Assembly (NCBI GenBank): GCA_024635755.1
Contig: JAGXIF010000033.1
Location: 1 to 64,000 of the forward strand
Direction of reading: 5' to 3'
DNA from: Halothiobacillus sp.
GTDB lineage: Bacteria > Pseudomonadota > Gammaproteobacteria > Halothiobacillales > Halothiobacillaceae
Length of the DNA: 64,000 bases
Shown: positions 39,379-51,076 of the stretch, in pieces
Numbering within the stretch: position 1 is the first letter of the stretch
Layout: every line of letters begins with the position of its first letter
The notes under the pieces: model-generated
What the model was told of the DNA's origin: nothing
Databases searched by the model: none
What the model saw: only the letters and a program-made list of their open reading frames with translations
Position numbers and translations under genes: made by a program

Positions 39379-39735
39379 CGCGTATGAAATCTCGCGGCTG
39401 AATGAATGCAGCGCCGACCGGCAGGTTCGCCGGCCGACAAGTGCCTGTCCCGCCGGTGGCGACAGGCAAAAACACGGTCATTATATCGTTTTCTTCATGT
39501 TCTTGCCTTGCTTCTGCCCGGCAGCGGTCGACTTGCTGCCCGGTAAAGCCCCGGCATATCGCCCCGGGCATCGCATTGGGTGACACAAAAAGCACACAAC
39601 GATGATCTAATCTCCAAGAGGATCGTGATTTGCACGGCCGGGCGGCGGCGCATATACGCGGCAAGGGAGCAGGTCGCCTTGCCTAGCGCTGGGCGTCTCG
39701 ACCATCAACAGACATAAAAAATGGAACAACGGATT

Positions 39736-40668
<933 letters not shown>

Positions 40669-40714
40669 TCCGCTTTGGACGCTCTGACGACGGATCGATC
40701 AGGGAGGTCACCTG

Positions 40715-42232
40715 ATGCGCAAACCGACCCGTCGAGAGCCGCCGCGGGCCGTGACGATCGTGATTTTCGGCGCCACCGGCAACCTCGCCCGGGTCAAGTT
40801 GCTGCCGGCCCTTTACCAGCTCGAGTTCGCGGAACAACTCGCCAAGGAAACCCGGATCATCGGCTTTGGGCGTCGCGACTGGAGTGACGAGGAATGGCGC
40901 GAGGAAGTGCGCCAGCTCTGTCTGGCCGGTGACACTGGAGAAGAGGATTGCCCTCCGGAGGCGGCGATGGAGCGCCTGCTGGCGCGGTTGCATTGGCAGA
41001 ACGGTGACATCAACGAGGCAAGCTGTTTCGAGGACCTCGCCGACCAGCTGACGCACAGTCAGTATCCGGACTGCGTGTTGTTCTACTTTGCCGTCACACC
41101 CAAGGCATTCGGTGCCATCTGCCACCATCTGGGGGCCTGCGGGATGACGGACGAGTCGATCGGCTGCCGCCGGGTCGTGATCGAAAAGCCATTCGGTCAC
41201 GACCTGCAGAGTGCCCATGCGCTGGACGGCCTGTTGCACCAGCATTTCGAAGAACGCCAGATCTTCCGCATCGATCACTACCTGGGCAAGGGAACGGTGC
41301 AGAACATCATGGTGATGCGTTTTGCCAACCTTTTGCTCGAGCCGCTGTGGAACCGCAACTACATTGACCACGTGCAGATCTCCCACGCCGAGGAACTGGG
41401 CATCGAGGGGCGGGGCGAGTACTACGACTCCGCCGGTGCACTGCGGGACATGGTGCAGAGCCACCTGATGCAGATGCTCACCCTGGTCGCGATGGAGCCG
41501 CCCGCGTCCATGGATGCCGAGGCGGTGCGCGATGAGAAGGTCAAGGTGTTGCGTTGCGTACGGCCCATCTCGCCCCGCGGCGTGCATGCCCAGGCCTTTC
41601 GTGCGCAGTACGCCCGCGGTACCGTCCGGGGCGAAAATGAACGCAGTTACCTGGACGAGCCGGGCGTGCCGGAGAATTCGGTGACCGAGACGTACGCGGC
41701 ACTAAAGCTGTATATCGACAACTGGCGCTGGCGCGGCGTGCCGTTCTATCTGCGCACCGGCAAGCGCATGGCGCAGAGCTATTCGCAGATATCGATCCGT
41801 TTCCGCGAGCCGCCGCAGCAGCTCTTTCGCGAGACCCAGATCGATAACACCGCGCCCAACTGGCTGCTGATCGGCATCCAGCCCGAAGAGAACTTCCGTT
41901 TTGAGATCCAGATCAAGGCCGAGGGCTTGGAGATGCGTACCCGCACGGTGCAGATGGACGCGACCTACACCGCACCCCAGCCGGCCAATCTCGATGCCTA
42001 CGCCACCCTGCTCTTGGACGCCATCAACGGCGATCAGACGCTCTTCCTTCGGTATGATGAGGTGTCCTGGGCCTGGCAGGTGGTCGATCCCATCCTGCGG
42101 AACTGGGCGGTGGAGCAGGATTACATTCCCACCTATCCCGCGGGCACCTGGGGGCCGCCGGAGGCGGATCGCCTCTTCGACGACGATGCCCACCGCTGGC
42201 GAAACAACCTCAAGATTCCCGGAGAGGATTGA
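40715..42232 (+). CDS. zwf: Glucose-6-phosphate 1-dehydrogenase
   Basis: [39 protein letters not shown]. Confidence 0.97.
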   Translation: MRKPTRREPPRAVTIVIFGATGNLARVKLLPALYQLEFAEQLAKETRIIGFGRRDWSDEEWREEVRQLCLAGDTGEEDCPPEAAMERLLARLHWQNGDINEASCFEDLADQLTHSQYPDCVLFYFAVTPKAFGAICHHLGACGMTDESIGCRRVVIEKPFGHDLQSAHALDGLLHQHFEERQIFRIDHYLGKGTVQNIMVMRFANLLLEPLWNRNYIDHVQISHAEELGIEGRGEYYDSAGALRDMVQSHLMQMLTLVAMEPPASMDAEAVRDEKVKVLRCVRPISPRGVHAQAFRAQYARGTVRGENERSYLDEPGVPENSVTETYAALKLYIDNWRWRGVPFYLRTGKRMAQSYSQISIRFREPPQQLFRETQIDNTAPNWLLIGIQPEENFRFEIQIKAEGLEMRTRTVQMDATYTAPQPANLDAYATLLLDAINGDQTLFLRYDEVSWAWQVVDPILRNWAVEQDYIPTYPAGTWGPPEADRLFDDDAHRWRNNLKIPGED

Positions 42233-43908
42233 TGCAGTACGAACGATATGTCGGCAGGATGAGCCCGGTCTGGCAGATACTTGAAGTCAAGGCCGCCGAG
42301 CACATGCGCCGGCACCCGAGTGACTGGTTCGATGCGGACCCCGGCCGTGCCGAGCGTCTGAGCGGCCATGTCGCTGGCATGTCCGTGGACTACTCCAAAC
42401 AACGTCTCAACGATGACGTCATCGATGCCCTGCTGGCATTGGCCGATGAGCGGGGCGTACTCAACCAGCGCGATGCCATGTTTGCCGGGGAGCACATCAA
42501 CGGCAGCGAGGACCGGGCCGTGCTGCATGTCGCCCTGCGCAACCGCTCCAATCGTCCCATCCTCCTCGATGGCGAGGATGTCATGCCGGAGGTCAATGCC
42601 GTCCTCGCCCACATGGAAGAGTTCGTCACGGCGGTGCATTCCGGGGAGTGGCGCGGATATGCGGGCGACCCGATCACCGATGTGGTCAACATCGGGGTGG
42701 GCGGCTCTGATCTGGGTACCCGCATGGTCTGCCGGGCGTTGGGGTCGTATGCCGATCGCGGCATTCGGGCACATTTCGTCTCGAACATCGCCCCCAGTGA
42801 CCTGGCCTCGAAACTGGTCACGCTCGATCCGCGGACCACGCTCTTCGTCGTCTCCTCGAAGAGCTTCAGCACCCAAGAAACCCTGGCCAACGCCCGGTCG
42901 GCGCGAGAATGGTTCCTAGAGAGCGCCCCTGACGAGGCCGCGATCGCCAAGCATTTCGTTGCCGTGTCCACCAATACCGAGAAGGTGCGCGGGTTCGGCA
43001 TCGATCCCAAGAACATGTTCCCCATCTGGGACTGGGTCGGCGGGCGCTACTCGCTGTGGTCGGCGATCGGTCTGCCGATTGCACTGAACCTGGGGATGGA
43101 CCGCTTTTACCGCCTGCTGGACGGGGCCCACGCGCTGGATGAGCAGTTCCGGACCACCAATGGTCGCGACAACCTGCCGTTGATCCTGGGGCTGATCGAC
43201 GTGTGGAACGCTGACTTCCTCGGCTCGGACTCGCTGGCGGTCTTCCCTTACGGCACCCGTCTGGGTTTTCTGCCGGCTCACCTGCAACAGGTGATGATGG
43301 AGTCCAACGGCAAGCGTGTCCGGGTGGACGGCCATCCGGTCGATTCACACACCAGCGCGGTGCTCTGGGGCGGCCTGGGGACCAACGGTCAGCATGCCTT
43401 CTACCAGCTGCTGCACCAGGGCACCCGCCTGATCCCTTCCGATTTCATCTCTGCGATTCGCACGCATTCGCCCATTGGCAACCAGCAGCGGCAACTGCTT
43501 TCCAACTTCATCGCGCAGAGCCGCGCCCTGATGGTCGGGCGCGGTCTCGAGGACATCGAGGCACAGATGCGCTCCGAGGGCGCCGACGAGGAAACGGTGC
43601 ATTCGATCGCGCCGCACCGCGTCTGCCCGGGCGGACAGCCCTCCACGACCATTCTCTTTCCCCAGATGACCCCGGAGGCGGTGGGGGCGCTACTCGCGTT
43701 GTACGAACACCGCGTGTTTGTCGCCGGCGCCGTCTGGCAAATCGACTCGTTCGACCAGTGGGGCGTGGAATTGGGCAAGCAGATGGCCAACGAAGTGGAG
43801 CCACACATCGGCGAGTCGGGCAGCGAGGCCCCGTTTGATGGCTCGACCCGGTGGTTGCTCGATCAGATCGGACATTACTGGTCATCCGACCAGGATGGGC
43901 GCCAGTGA
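42232..43908 (+). CDS. pgi: Glucose-6-phosphate isomerase
   Basis: NIGVGGSDLGTRMVCRAL, VSSKSFSTQETLANA, FDQWGVELGKQMA. Confidence 0.97.
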   Translation: MQYERYVGRMSPVWQILEVKAAEHMRRHPSDWFDADPGRAERLSGHVAGMSVDYSKQRLNDDVIDALLALADERGVLNQRDAMFAGEHINGSEDRAVLHVALRNRSNRPILLDGEDVMPEVNAVLAHMEEFVTAVHSGEWRGYAGDPITDVVNIGVGGSDLGTRMVCRALGSYADRGIRAHFVSNIAPSDLASKLVTLDPRTTLFVVSSKSFSTQETLANARSAREWFLESAPDEAAIAKHFVAVSTNTEKVRGFGIDPKNMFPIWDWVGGRYSLWSAIGLPIALNLGMDRFYRLLDGAHALDEQFRTTNGRDNLPLILGLIDVWNADFLGSDSLAVFPYGTRLGFLPAHLQQVMMESNGKRVRVDGHPVDSHTSAVLWGGLGTNGQHAFYQLLHQGTRLIPSDFISAIRTHSPIGNQQRQLLSNFIAQSRALMVGRGLEDIEAQMRSEGADEETVHSIAPHRVCPGGQPSTTILFPQMTPEAVGALLALYEHRVFVAGAVWQIDSFDQWGVELGKQMANEVEPHIGESGSEAPFDGSTRWLLDQIGHYWSSDQDGRQ

Positions 43909-43965
43909 GATAGAATCCGCGCCTGGTTTCTTAGGGCCGTGCGGCACACGGCAGAGGTGTGGGTT

Positions 43966-44649
43966 GTGAATATTCTGTACCTGGACTCATCGACCGAGGC
44001 GTGTACCGCGGGGGTAGCGGCCGGTGATCAGGTGGTCACCGATTTCGAGATTGCCCCGCGGGGGCACGCCGAGAAGCTGATGCCGATGGCCGAAGGGTTG
44101 TTGGCTGTTGCGGGGTTGTCGTTTGCCGAACTCGACCTGATCGGATTCGGACGAGGGCCCGGCTCATTCACCGGTGTGCGGATTGCCACCGCAATGGCGC
44201 AGGGCGTGGCGATCGCCCGAGACCTGCCCATGCTGCCCGTCTCCTCTCTTGAATGCTTGGCCGAAGGGGCCTGGCGTCGTTATCGCTCGACCGGTGGACG
44301 GGGACCGGTGGGAATTCGTGCGGCGATCGACGCACGCATGGGCGAGATTTATCGAGCTAGCTATCTTGTCGACCAGACCGGGGCGTGGCGTGAAGTCTTG
44401 CCGGAAGCGGTCACGCCACCCACTTTTCCGCCGGGGCGTGGTGACCCGTTGATCGCTACCGGCAGTGGCTTTGGCCGTTACCCGGCATTGGTCGAGGAAC
44501 CCGCACTCGTCCTCGCCGAGCCCGAGGCCTTGCCGCATGCACTGGACGCCTTGTCCCTCATGGCGCGAAGTGGAAACGACGAATGGATTGCGCCGGATCG
44601 TGCCGTCCCCCAGTATTTGCGCGACAACGTCGCCGGTCCGGCGCGTTGA
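43966..44649 (+). CDS. tsaB: tRNA threonylcarbamoyladenosine biosynthesis protein TsaB
   Basis: ILYLDSSTEACTAGVAAGD...LIGFGRGPGSFTGVRIATAMAQGVA; GTG start. Confidence 0.92.
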   Translation: MNILYLDSSTEACTAGVAAGDQVVTDFEIAPRGHAEKLMPMAEGLLAVAGLSFAELDLIGFGRGPGSFTGVRIATAMAQGVAIARDLPMLPVSSLECLAEGAWRRYRSTGGRGPVGIRAAIDARMGEIYRASYLVDQTGAWREVLPEAVTPPTFPPGRGDPLIATGSGFGRYPALVEEPALVLAEPEALPHALDALSLMARSGNDEWIAPDRAVPQYLRDNVAGPAR

Positions 44650-44745
44650 GAAAGATTGATCGGGGCGATCCTCGGCTACCATCAAAGACAGCCCCCGATT
44701 CGAGGGCTGTCTTGGGGGGGATGATGCGGGTCGTGGCGCAGCAGC

Positions 44746-45186
44746 TTACTGCACGTTGCCGCAGCCTACGATGCTGCTGCCGTCATAAATGGCGACAGAA
44801 TACGGATCGCCCATCAATGCCTCGACGGTAAGTTCGATGGTAGAGGTGGACTTGCCATCCTCGAGTGCATTGAGCTCGAATGCAGGGTTCTCGTTGAACA
44901 CCAGCATATCCGGCGCTTCTTCACCGTCATCGGCGTAGCGGCATATACCCTCATGCAATCCAGCAGACATGCCGTTGGCATTGCTGGCTTCCAGCTTGAC
45001 CGTCATCTGGTCGTTGTCGCCGGGTATAAAGACGACATTCCCGGACACCTTGGAGTTGCCCTCTGCATCGATCGTCGCCTGATACTGCTCGTAGGTCTCC
45101 TGGGAGGCGGCCATGGCGGCCATGGCGGGCACGGTCATGCCGGCACTCAGGCCGGCAATCATGCTGGCGAGTAGAACCTTTTTCAT
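44746..45186 (-). CDS. Secreted hypothetical protein (signal peptide; CHRD/SOD-like pattern)
   Basis: MKKVLLASMIAGLSAGMTVPAMAAMA signal peptide; GLHEGIC...DGKSTSTIELTVEAL...YSVAIYDGSSIVGCGNVQ. Confidence 0.7.
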   Translation of the reverse strand: MKKVLLASMIAGLSAGMTVPAMAAMAASQETYEQYQATIDAEGNSKVSGNVVFIPGDNDQMTVKLEASNANGMSAGLHEGICRYADDGEEAPDMLVFNENPAFELNALEDGKSTSTIELTVEALMGDPYSVAIYDGSSIVGCGNVQ

Positions 45187-45371
45187 GCGTTCTCCTTGAC
45201 TGTGCTTGCTTGGATTGAACCGAATGATCGAACACGTGCCGGCCGGGCTTTCGGCCACGACCCGCCTGCCAATGAGCTTAGGACAGTTCGACCGCATTGC
45301 AACCAGCGCTTGATGGGACCGTGATAGCCTGCCCCGGCTGAAGCAAACGGATCATGGAGATAGCAGCCGCG

Positions 45372-45752
45372 ATGAAACTCTACCTGTTGATCGGTCTGGC
45401 CGGCGGCCTCGGAGCCATGGCGCGATACGGTCTCACGGCCGCCTTGATGCAGGTCGGTGGTCGAGGCTTTCCGTGGGGCACCTTCAGCGTGAACGTGATC
45501 GGTTCGGGGCTGATGGGGTTTCTCGGCGTGTGGCTGATGACCCGCTGGCAAGTCCCGATGGAGATTCGCCTTGCCATCCTGACCGGTTTTCTGGGCGCCT
45601 TCACCACCATGTCGGCGTTTTCCATCGACACATTGAGCCTGATGCAGCGACAGAACTGGTGGCTGGCCGGGTTCTATGCGCTGGGCACGGTCGCGATCTG
45701 CCTGTTGGCCGCGCGCGGCGGGATGCTGTTCGCGGAGCGGCTGTCGTCGTGA
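45372..45752 (+). CDS. crcB: Fluoride efflux transporter CrcB
   Basis: GGLGAMARYGLTAAL...FPWGTFSVNVIGSGLMGFL...GFLGAFTTMSAFSID. Confidence 0.93.
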   Translation: MKLYLLIGLAGGLGAMARYGLTAALMQVGGRGFPWGTFSVNVIGSGLMGFLGVWLMTRWQVPMEIRLAILTGFLGAFTTMSAFSIDTLSLMQRQNWWLAGFYALGTVAICLLAARGGMLFAERLSS

Positions 45753-46819
45753 CGCGGGATCCGTTGGCGCTCAAGGGATCCATCCGGGAATGGGCCCAGG
45801 AGTTGGGCTTTACCGATCTGCGTGTCTGCGACACCAACTTGTCCGCGTACGAGTCGGGATTCCTCCGCTGGCTGGAGGCGGGGCACCATGGCTCGATGGA
45901 ATTCATGCAACGCCACGGTCTGTTGCGCTTTCGTCCCGAGGAACTGGTGCAAGGCACCCGGCGGGTGCTGATGGTCTCGCGGGATTACCTGCCGCCCGAG
46001 ACCCGTGGGCCCACCGAGGTGCTGGGCGAGCCGGAGCTCGGTTACGTCAGCCGTTACTCGCTCGGCCGGGATTATCACAAGCTGGTGCGCAAGCGCCTGC
46101 AGCAACTCGCCCAGCGCATCTCCGAGGAGGTCGGCCCGTTCACCTACCGGGCCTTCTGCGACTCCGCGCCGGTCTACGAGACGGGGCTGGCCGAACGGGC
46201 CGGGCTGGGCTGGAAGGGCAAGCACTCTTTGATACTCAGTCGCAGTGGTGGCTCGTGGTTCTTCCTGGGTGCCTTGTTCATCGACATCGACCTGCCGGTG
46301 GATGAGCCGGTGTCGGCGCACTGCGGCAGTTGCACCGCCTGCATCGATGTCTGTCCCACCGGGGCGATCATCGCCGATGGCGTGGTGGATGCCCGCCGTT
46401 GCATTTCCTACCTCACCATCGAGGCGGATGAAGACATCCCCGAGCCTTTGCGCCCGATGATGGGAAACCGCATTTACGGCTGCGATGATTGCCAGCTGGT
46501 CTGCCCCTGGAACCGCTTCGCGCGCAAGACCGGTGATGCGGATTTCCATGCCCGCCACGGGCTGGACGCCCCCGACCTGATCACCCTGTTCGAGTGGGAT
46601 GAGCCTACCTTCTTGAAACGCACTGAAGGCTCGGCGATCCGGCGGATCGGCTGGCGCCGTTGGCGGCGCAATGTGGCGGTGGCCATCGGCAATATGCCGC
46701 CCGAGCATGCGCAATCCGGTCGGGCGCTGAAAGCCCTCAGGCAGGGGCGTGGTCAGGCAGGAGAGCAGGTCGACCGGCACATAGACTGGGCAATCGCCCG
46801 CCTCGAGCGGCAGGTATAG
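45749..46819 (+). CDS. queG: Epoxyqueuosine reductase
   Basis: CGSCTACIDVCPTGAI and GCDDCQLVCPWNRFA cluster motifs; GTG start overlapping crcB stop. Confidence 0.94.
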   Translation: MTRDPLALKGSIREWAQELGFTDLRVCDTNLSAYESGFLRWLEAGHHGSMEFMQRHGLLRFRPEELVQGTRRVLMVSRDYLPPETRGPTEVLGEPELGYVSRYSLGRDYHKLVRKRLQQLAQRISEEVGPFTYRAFCDSAPVYETGLAERAGLGWKGKHSLILSRSGGSWFFLGALFIDIDLPVDEPVSAHCGSCTACIDVCPTGAIIADGVVDARRCISYLTIEADEDIPEPLRPMMGNRIYGCDDCQLVCPWNRFARKTGDADFHARHGLDAPDLITLFEWDEPTFLKRTEGSAIRRIGWRRWRRNVAVAIGNMPPEHAQSGRALKALRQGRGQAGEQVDRHIDWAIARLERQV

Positions 46820-46824
46820 GGCGG

Positions 46825-48267
46825 CTAGTCCGCCGGTTCGCCGGCTGTACCGGCTTCCAGCAAGGCAATGATGTCCCCCTGATGCTCGATGCCACCGCGG
46901 CAGAGGAGGGTGGCTATCAGCTCGCCATCGACCGCCAGGGGCGCGACCACCAGCCCCTGCATCGCTGCGTAACCCAGATCCGCATCCAGGTGGGGCGAGA
47001 GCCGTTCGCGATTGCTCGCGTCGAGACCCAGTACCTCCAGGCGTGAGATGAGCCGGGTGAGCAATGGATTGTCTGCCAGCACGATGGCCTGGGGGAGACA
47101 CGCGTCGGCGCGTGACCAGTGGAAGTTGCGCGGCGCCTTTCCTGACGCCGGCGGGGCATACAGGGCGATCTCGGCCACATCCGGCATCCCGCTTAGCGTC
47201 CGGATCATGTCGCCCAGCTTCCTTCCCGGTGACGGCGGGGCCGACTGGGGTCGTGCCGCGTGGCAGTCGTTCTCGCCGGGTGCGAGGCCATAGTCGGCCG
47301 GTAGTGGCCAGATCAGGGTGCGATCGTCGCTGTGCTCGACGAGCATGTGACCGGGGTGGTAGAGCGGGATGTCGGCGAATTCGCGCGCATCGCGAATGCT
47401 CTTGTGCAAGGTTACCCGCCAGGCCGTGTTGAGCGAGGCATGCAGGTGTTCGGCCACCAGGGCGTTGAGCTTGCGGATGATGGGTGTGTACCAGCCGAAT
47501 TCGCTGGCAAAGGCCATGCGGCGGCCCAGCACGAGGATCGCCTGGTGGTGGGCCCCCAGCACCGGAATGCTCGCCTCGTCCGACAGCAGCATGACCGGCA
47601 GGTAATAACGTTCGGTCAGTGTTGCCTCGAGCTGCTCCAGGTCGACCCCTTCGCGCGCCAGCACCGCCTTGAACGAGTGTCCCAGACCGAAGCATTGTGC
47701 GAGGTCCTCGTTTGCCATCTGATCGCGAACGTGAGTGATGAGTCGTTGCCGCGCCTGACCCAGCGCCTCGCGCGCCAACTGCGGGGCATCGCGCCACAGA
47801 GCCAGTTCCACCAGGTTGTGGAGCAGGGCGGCAACCATGACCATCTCGGTACCGGTTTCCCGGCGCTCGATCAGCCAGGTCTCGGTCAGCCGCGCCGCCC
47901 GCATGGCCCGCGAGGACGCCGCCAGATAGCCAGCCAGCTGGCCGGGGTCGGTCAGATGGTTCTCCAAGATGGGAAGCTCGGGCAGCTGCTTGCGCGCCCA
48001 GTTGGTTCCCAGAAGCGACAGGGCGTGTTCCAGGTTGTGGGGCGCGCCACGCTGACGATGGCGCTGACCCTGGGCGGCAGCCCCGAGGACCATGCTGGCT
48101 GCCGCCGGATCACGTCGCAGCCAGCCCACCAGTCGAGGCAAGTCGGGGGATTCGTCCAGTAGCTCCCGACACATGCCCTGGTGCACCGCCCGCCGCACGG
48201 GCAGTGGGTGTTCGAGCAGGTACTCGCTCCAGTTCTCGGGCAGGGACATGCCGTTTCCCTCTTCCAT
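46825..48267 (-). CDS. HDOD-domain protein
   Basis: 480 aa; helical HDOD-like region (SLLGTNWARKQLPELPIL...MVMVAALLHNLVELAL) plus GAF-like C-terminal region. Confidence 0.7.
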   Translation of the reverse strand: MEEGNGMSLPENWSEYLLEHPLPVRRAVHQGMCRELLDESPDLPRLVGWLRRDPAAASMVLGAAAQGQRHRQRGAPHNLEHALSLLGTNWARKQLPELPILENHLTDPGQLAGYLAASSRAMRAARLTETWLIERRETGTEMVMVAALLHNLVELALWRDAPQLAREALGQARQRLITHVRDQMANEDLAQCFGLGHSFKAVLAREGVDLEQLEATLTERYYLPVMLLSDEASIPVLGAHHQAILVLGRRMAFASEFGWYTPIIRKLNALVAEHLHASLNTAWRVTLHKSIRDAREFADIPLYHPGHMLVEHSDDRTLIWPLPADYGLAPGENDCHAARPQSAPPSPGRKLGDMIRTLSGMPDVAEIALYAPPASGKAPRNFHWSRADACLPQAIVLADNPLLTRLISRLEVLGLDASNRERLSPHLDADLGYAAMQGLVVAPLAVDGELIATLLCRGGIEHQGDIIALLEAGTAGEPAD

Positions 48268-48314
48268 GCGGCCGGCGCCGGTAAAAAGCGCTGGCGGATC
48301 GCGCGGCGAGTGCG

Positions 48315-49769
<1,455 letters not shown>

Positions 49770-49879
49770 TCAGCACGCGGCCCTGTTTCGGTTGTGGCCC
49801 GTGGCAGGCCGAATGTCTTGATTGTCGGTCGTGGCGCCAGCGCGGCCAAAAGACGGCCCGGGCGGGAGGCCGGCAGTCA

Positions 49880-50767
49880 TCAGGGCGTCTCGGCGCGCTC
49901 GAGTGCATCACGCAGGGCCGTCGTCAGTTGGCGCAGCACATCCAGCGTCAGCCGCTGCTCGGCCTGAAGGCGCGTGGCTGGGTCATCCAGCCCGTCGTCG
50001 TCGAACTCGTCATCCAGCGTCTCCAATGCCTTGACCTTGGTCAACGCCCCATCGGCACGGATGGTGAAGCGCAACCGGTCGCGCCAGATCAATTCCAGTT
50101 GTTCGACCGTCATGCCGTCACGCAGGTGGGCCAGCACGTTCTCGTCAGGCAGGCCTAGCCGAGTGACGGTGATGCTGCCGCCGTCGCGGGGCTCAAGCAG
50201 CTTGGCCGACTCACCCAGTTCGAATCCGGCCGGTGGGCCTTCCAGGAGCCAGCGACTCAGTCGGCTGCCATGCTCCTCGGAGCCGAATGCCGGGGTGATC
50301 CGCCATTGACCAAGGGTCTCGCGCAGCAGCGAGCTGATCTGGCTGTTGCGCTTTTCCGCGGCGGTGGCGAACCAGACCTGCTTGTTACGCTGGTCGATCA
50401 GCAGCCGGGTCTCCGCCTGGCGGGGGAAGGCCTGGGGCAGCAGTTCCAGCAGGGCCGCCTCGCGGGCCTGTCGCAGTTCGTCCCGGGAAGGATCTCGCTC
50501 GCCCTCCTGCTCGGCCAGACGCTTGGCGGCGTGCTCGCGGATGACCGGGGCGGGGACGGCGCGCTCCTCTCGACGGAAGAGCAGCCCGAAGGCCCCGTCG
50601 GTCTCCATGACGAGTTGCTCGTCGACCACCGGCGCCCACCCCATCGATTCGACCTGCTGTGAGAGGGTCGGAGCAAAGCGCTTTTCCTCCAGGCGCTCGG
50701 CCAGCGCATCGCGCTCCGGCTCGGGCCAATCGGAAAGATCAAAGGCGGCGATCTGCGAGAAAAGCAT
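49880..50767 (-). CDS. rdgC: Recombination-associated protein RdgC
   Basis: MLFSQIAAFDLSDWPEPERDALAERLEEKRFAP...MGWAPV; start at 50767 (ORF opens at 50989). Confidence 0.92.
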   Translation of the reverse strand: MLFSQIAAFDLSDWPEPERDALAERLEEKRFAPTLSQQVESMGWAPVVDEQLVMETDGAFGLLFRREERAVPAPVIREHAAKRLAEQEGERDPSRDELRQAREAALLELLPQAFPRQAETRLLIDQRNKQVWFATAAEKRNSQISSLLRETLGQWRITPAFGSEEHGSRLSRWLLEGPPAGFELGESAKLLEPRDGGSITVTRLGLPDENVLAHLRDGMTVEQLELIWRDRLRFTIRADGALTKVKALETLDDEFDDDGLDDPATRLQAEQRLTLDVLRQLTTALRDALERAETP

Positions 50768-51076
50768 GCGGTGGCAACTCCCTGGTTCCGACAGGACGCC
50801 CGAGCCGGTTGGCGGGGCATCCATGGCAATGAAAACGAGCCGTATTATGCCTGATGGCCGGCGGGCTTGCTCGCCCTCTTGAGACAACCGCCAGCGGGTC
50901 CGCCCTCGGCATCCCCGGAATGGAAACCGGCCGGTTCCTGCTATGCTGCAGGTTGTTTTGACGCCGAGCATTATCCCTCGCGCGCGCATCGCGCGACGCC
51001 TAAACGCCAGAACCCGTGCTTAGCGGCTGGTGACTTAGTCGGCGTCAACGAACCCCAGACATATACTCGAGCTGCA

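Noticed and set aside
45187-45371. Possible fluoride riboswitch upstream of crcB
   Set aside because: Looked for the conserved crcB-motif pattern; only superficial similarity (gatggg...), not enough to call.
45674-47797. 707-aa minus-strand ORF overlapping queG and the HDOD gene
   Set aside because: Runs opposite queG and out of frame with the HDOD gene; no domain signature.
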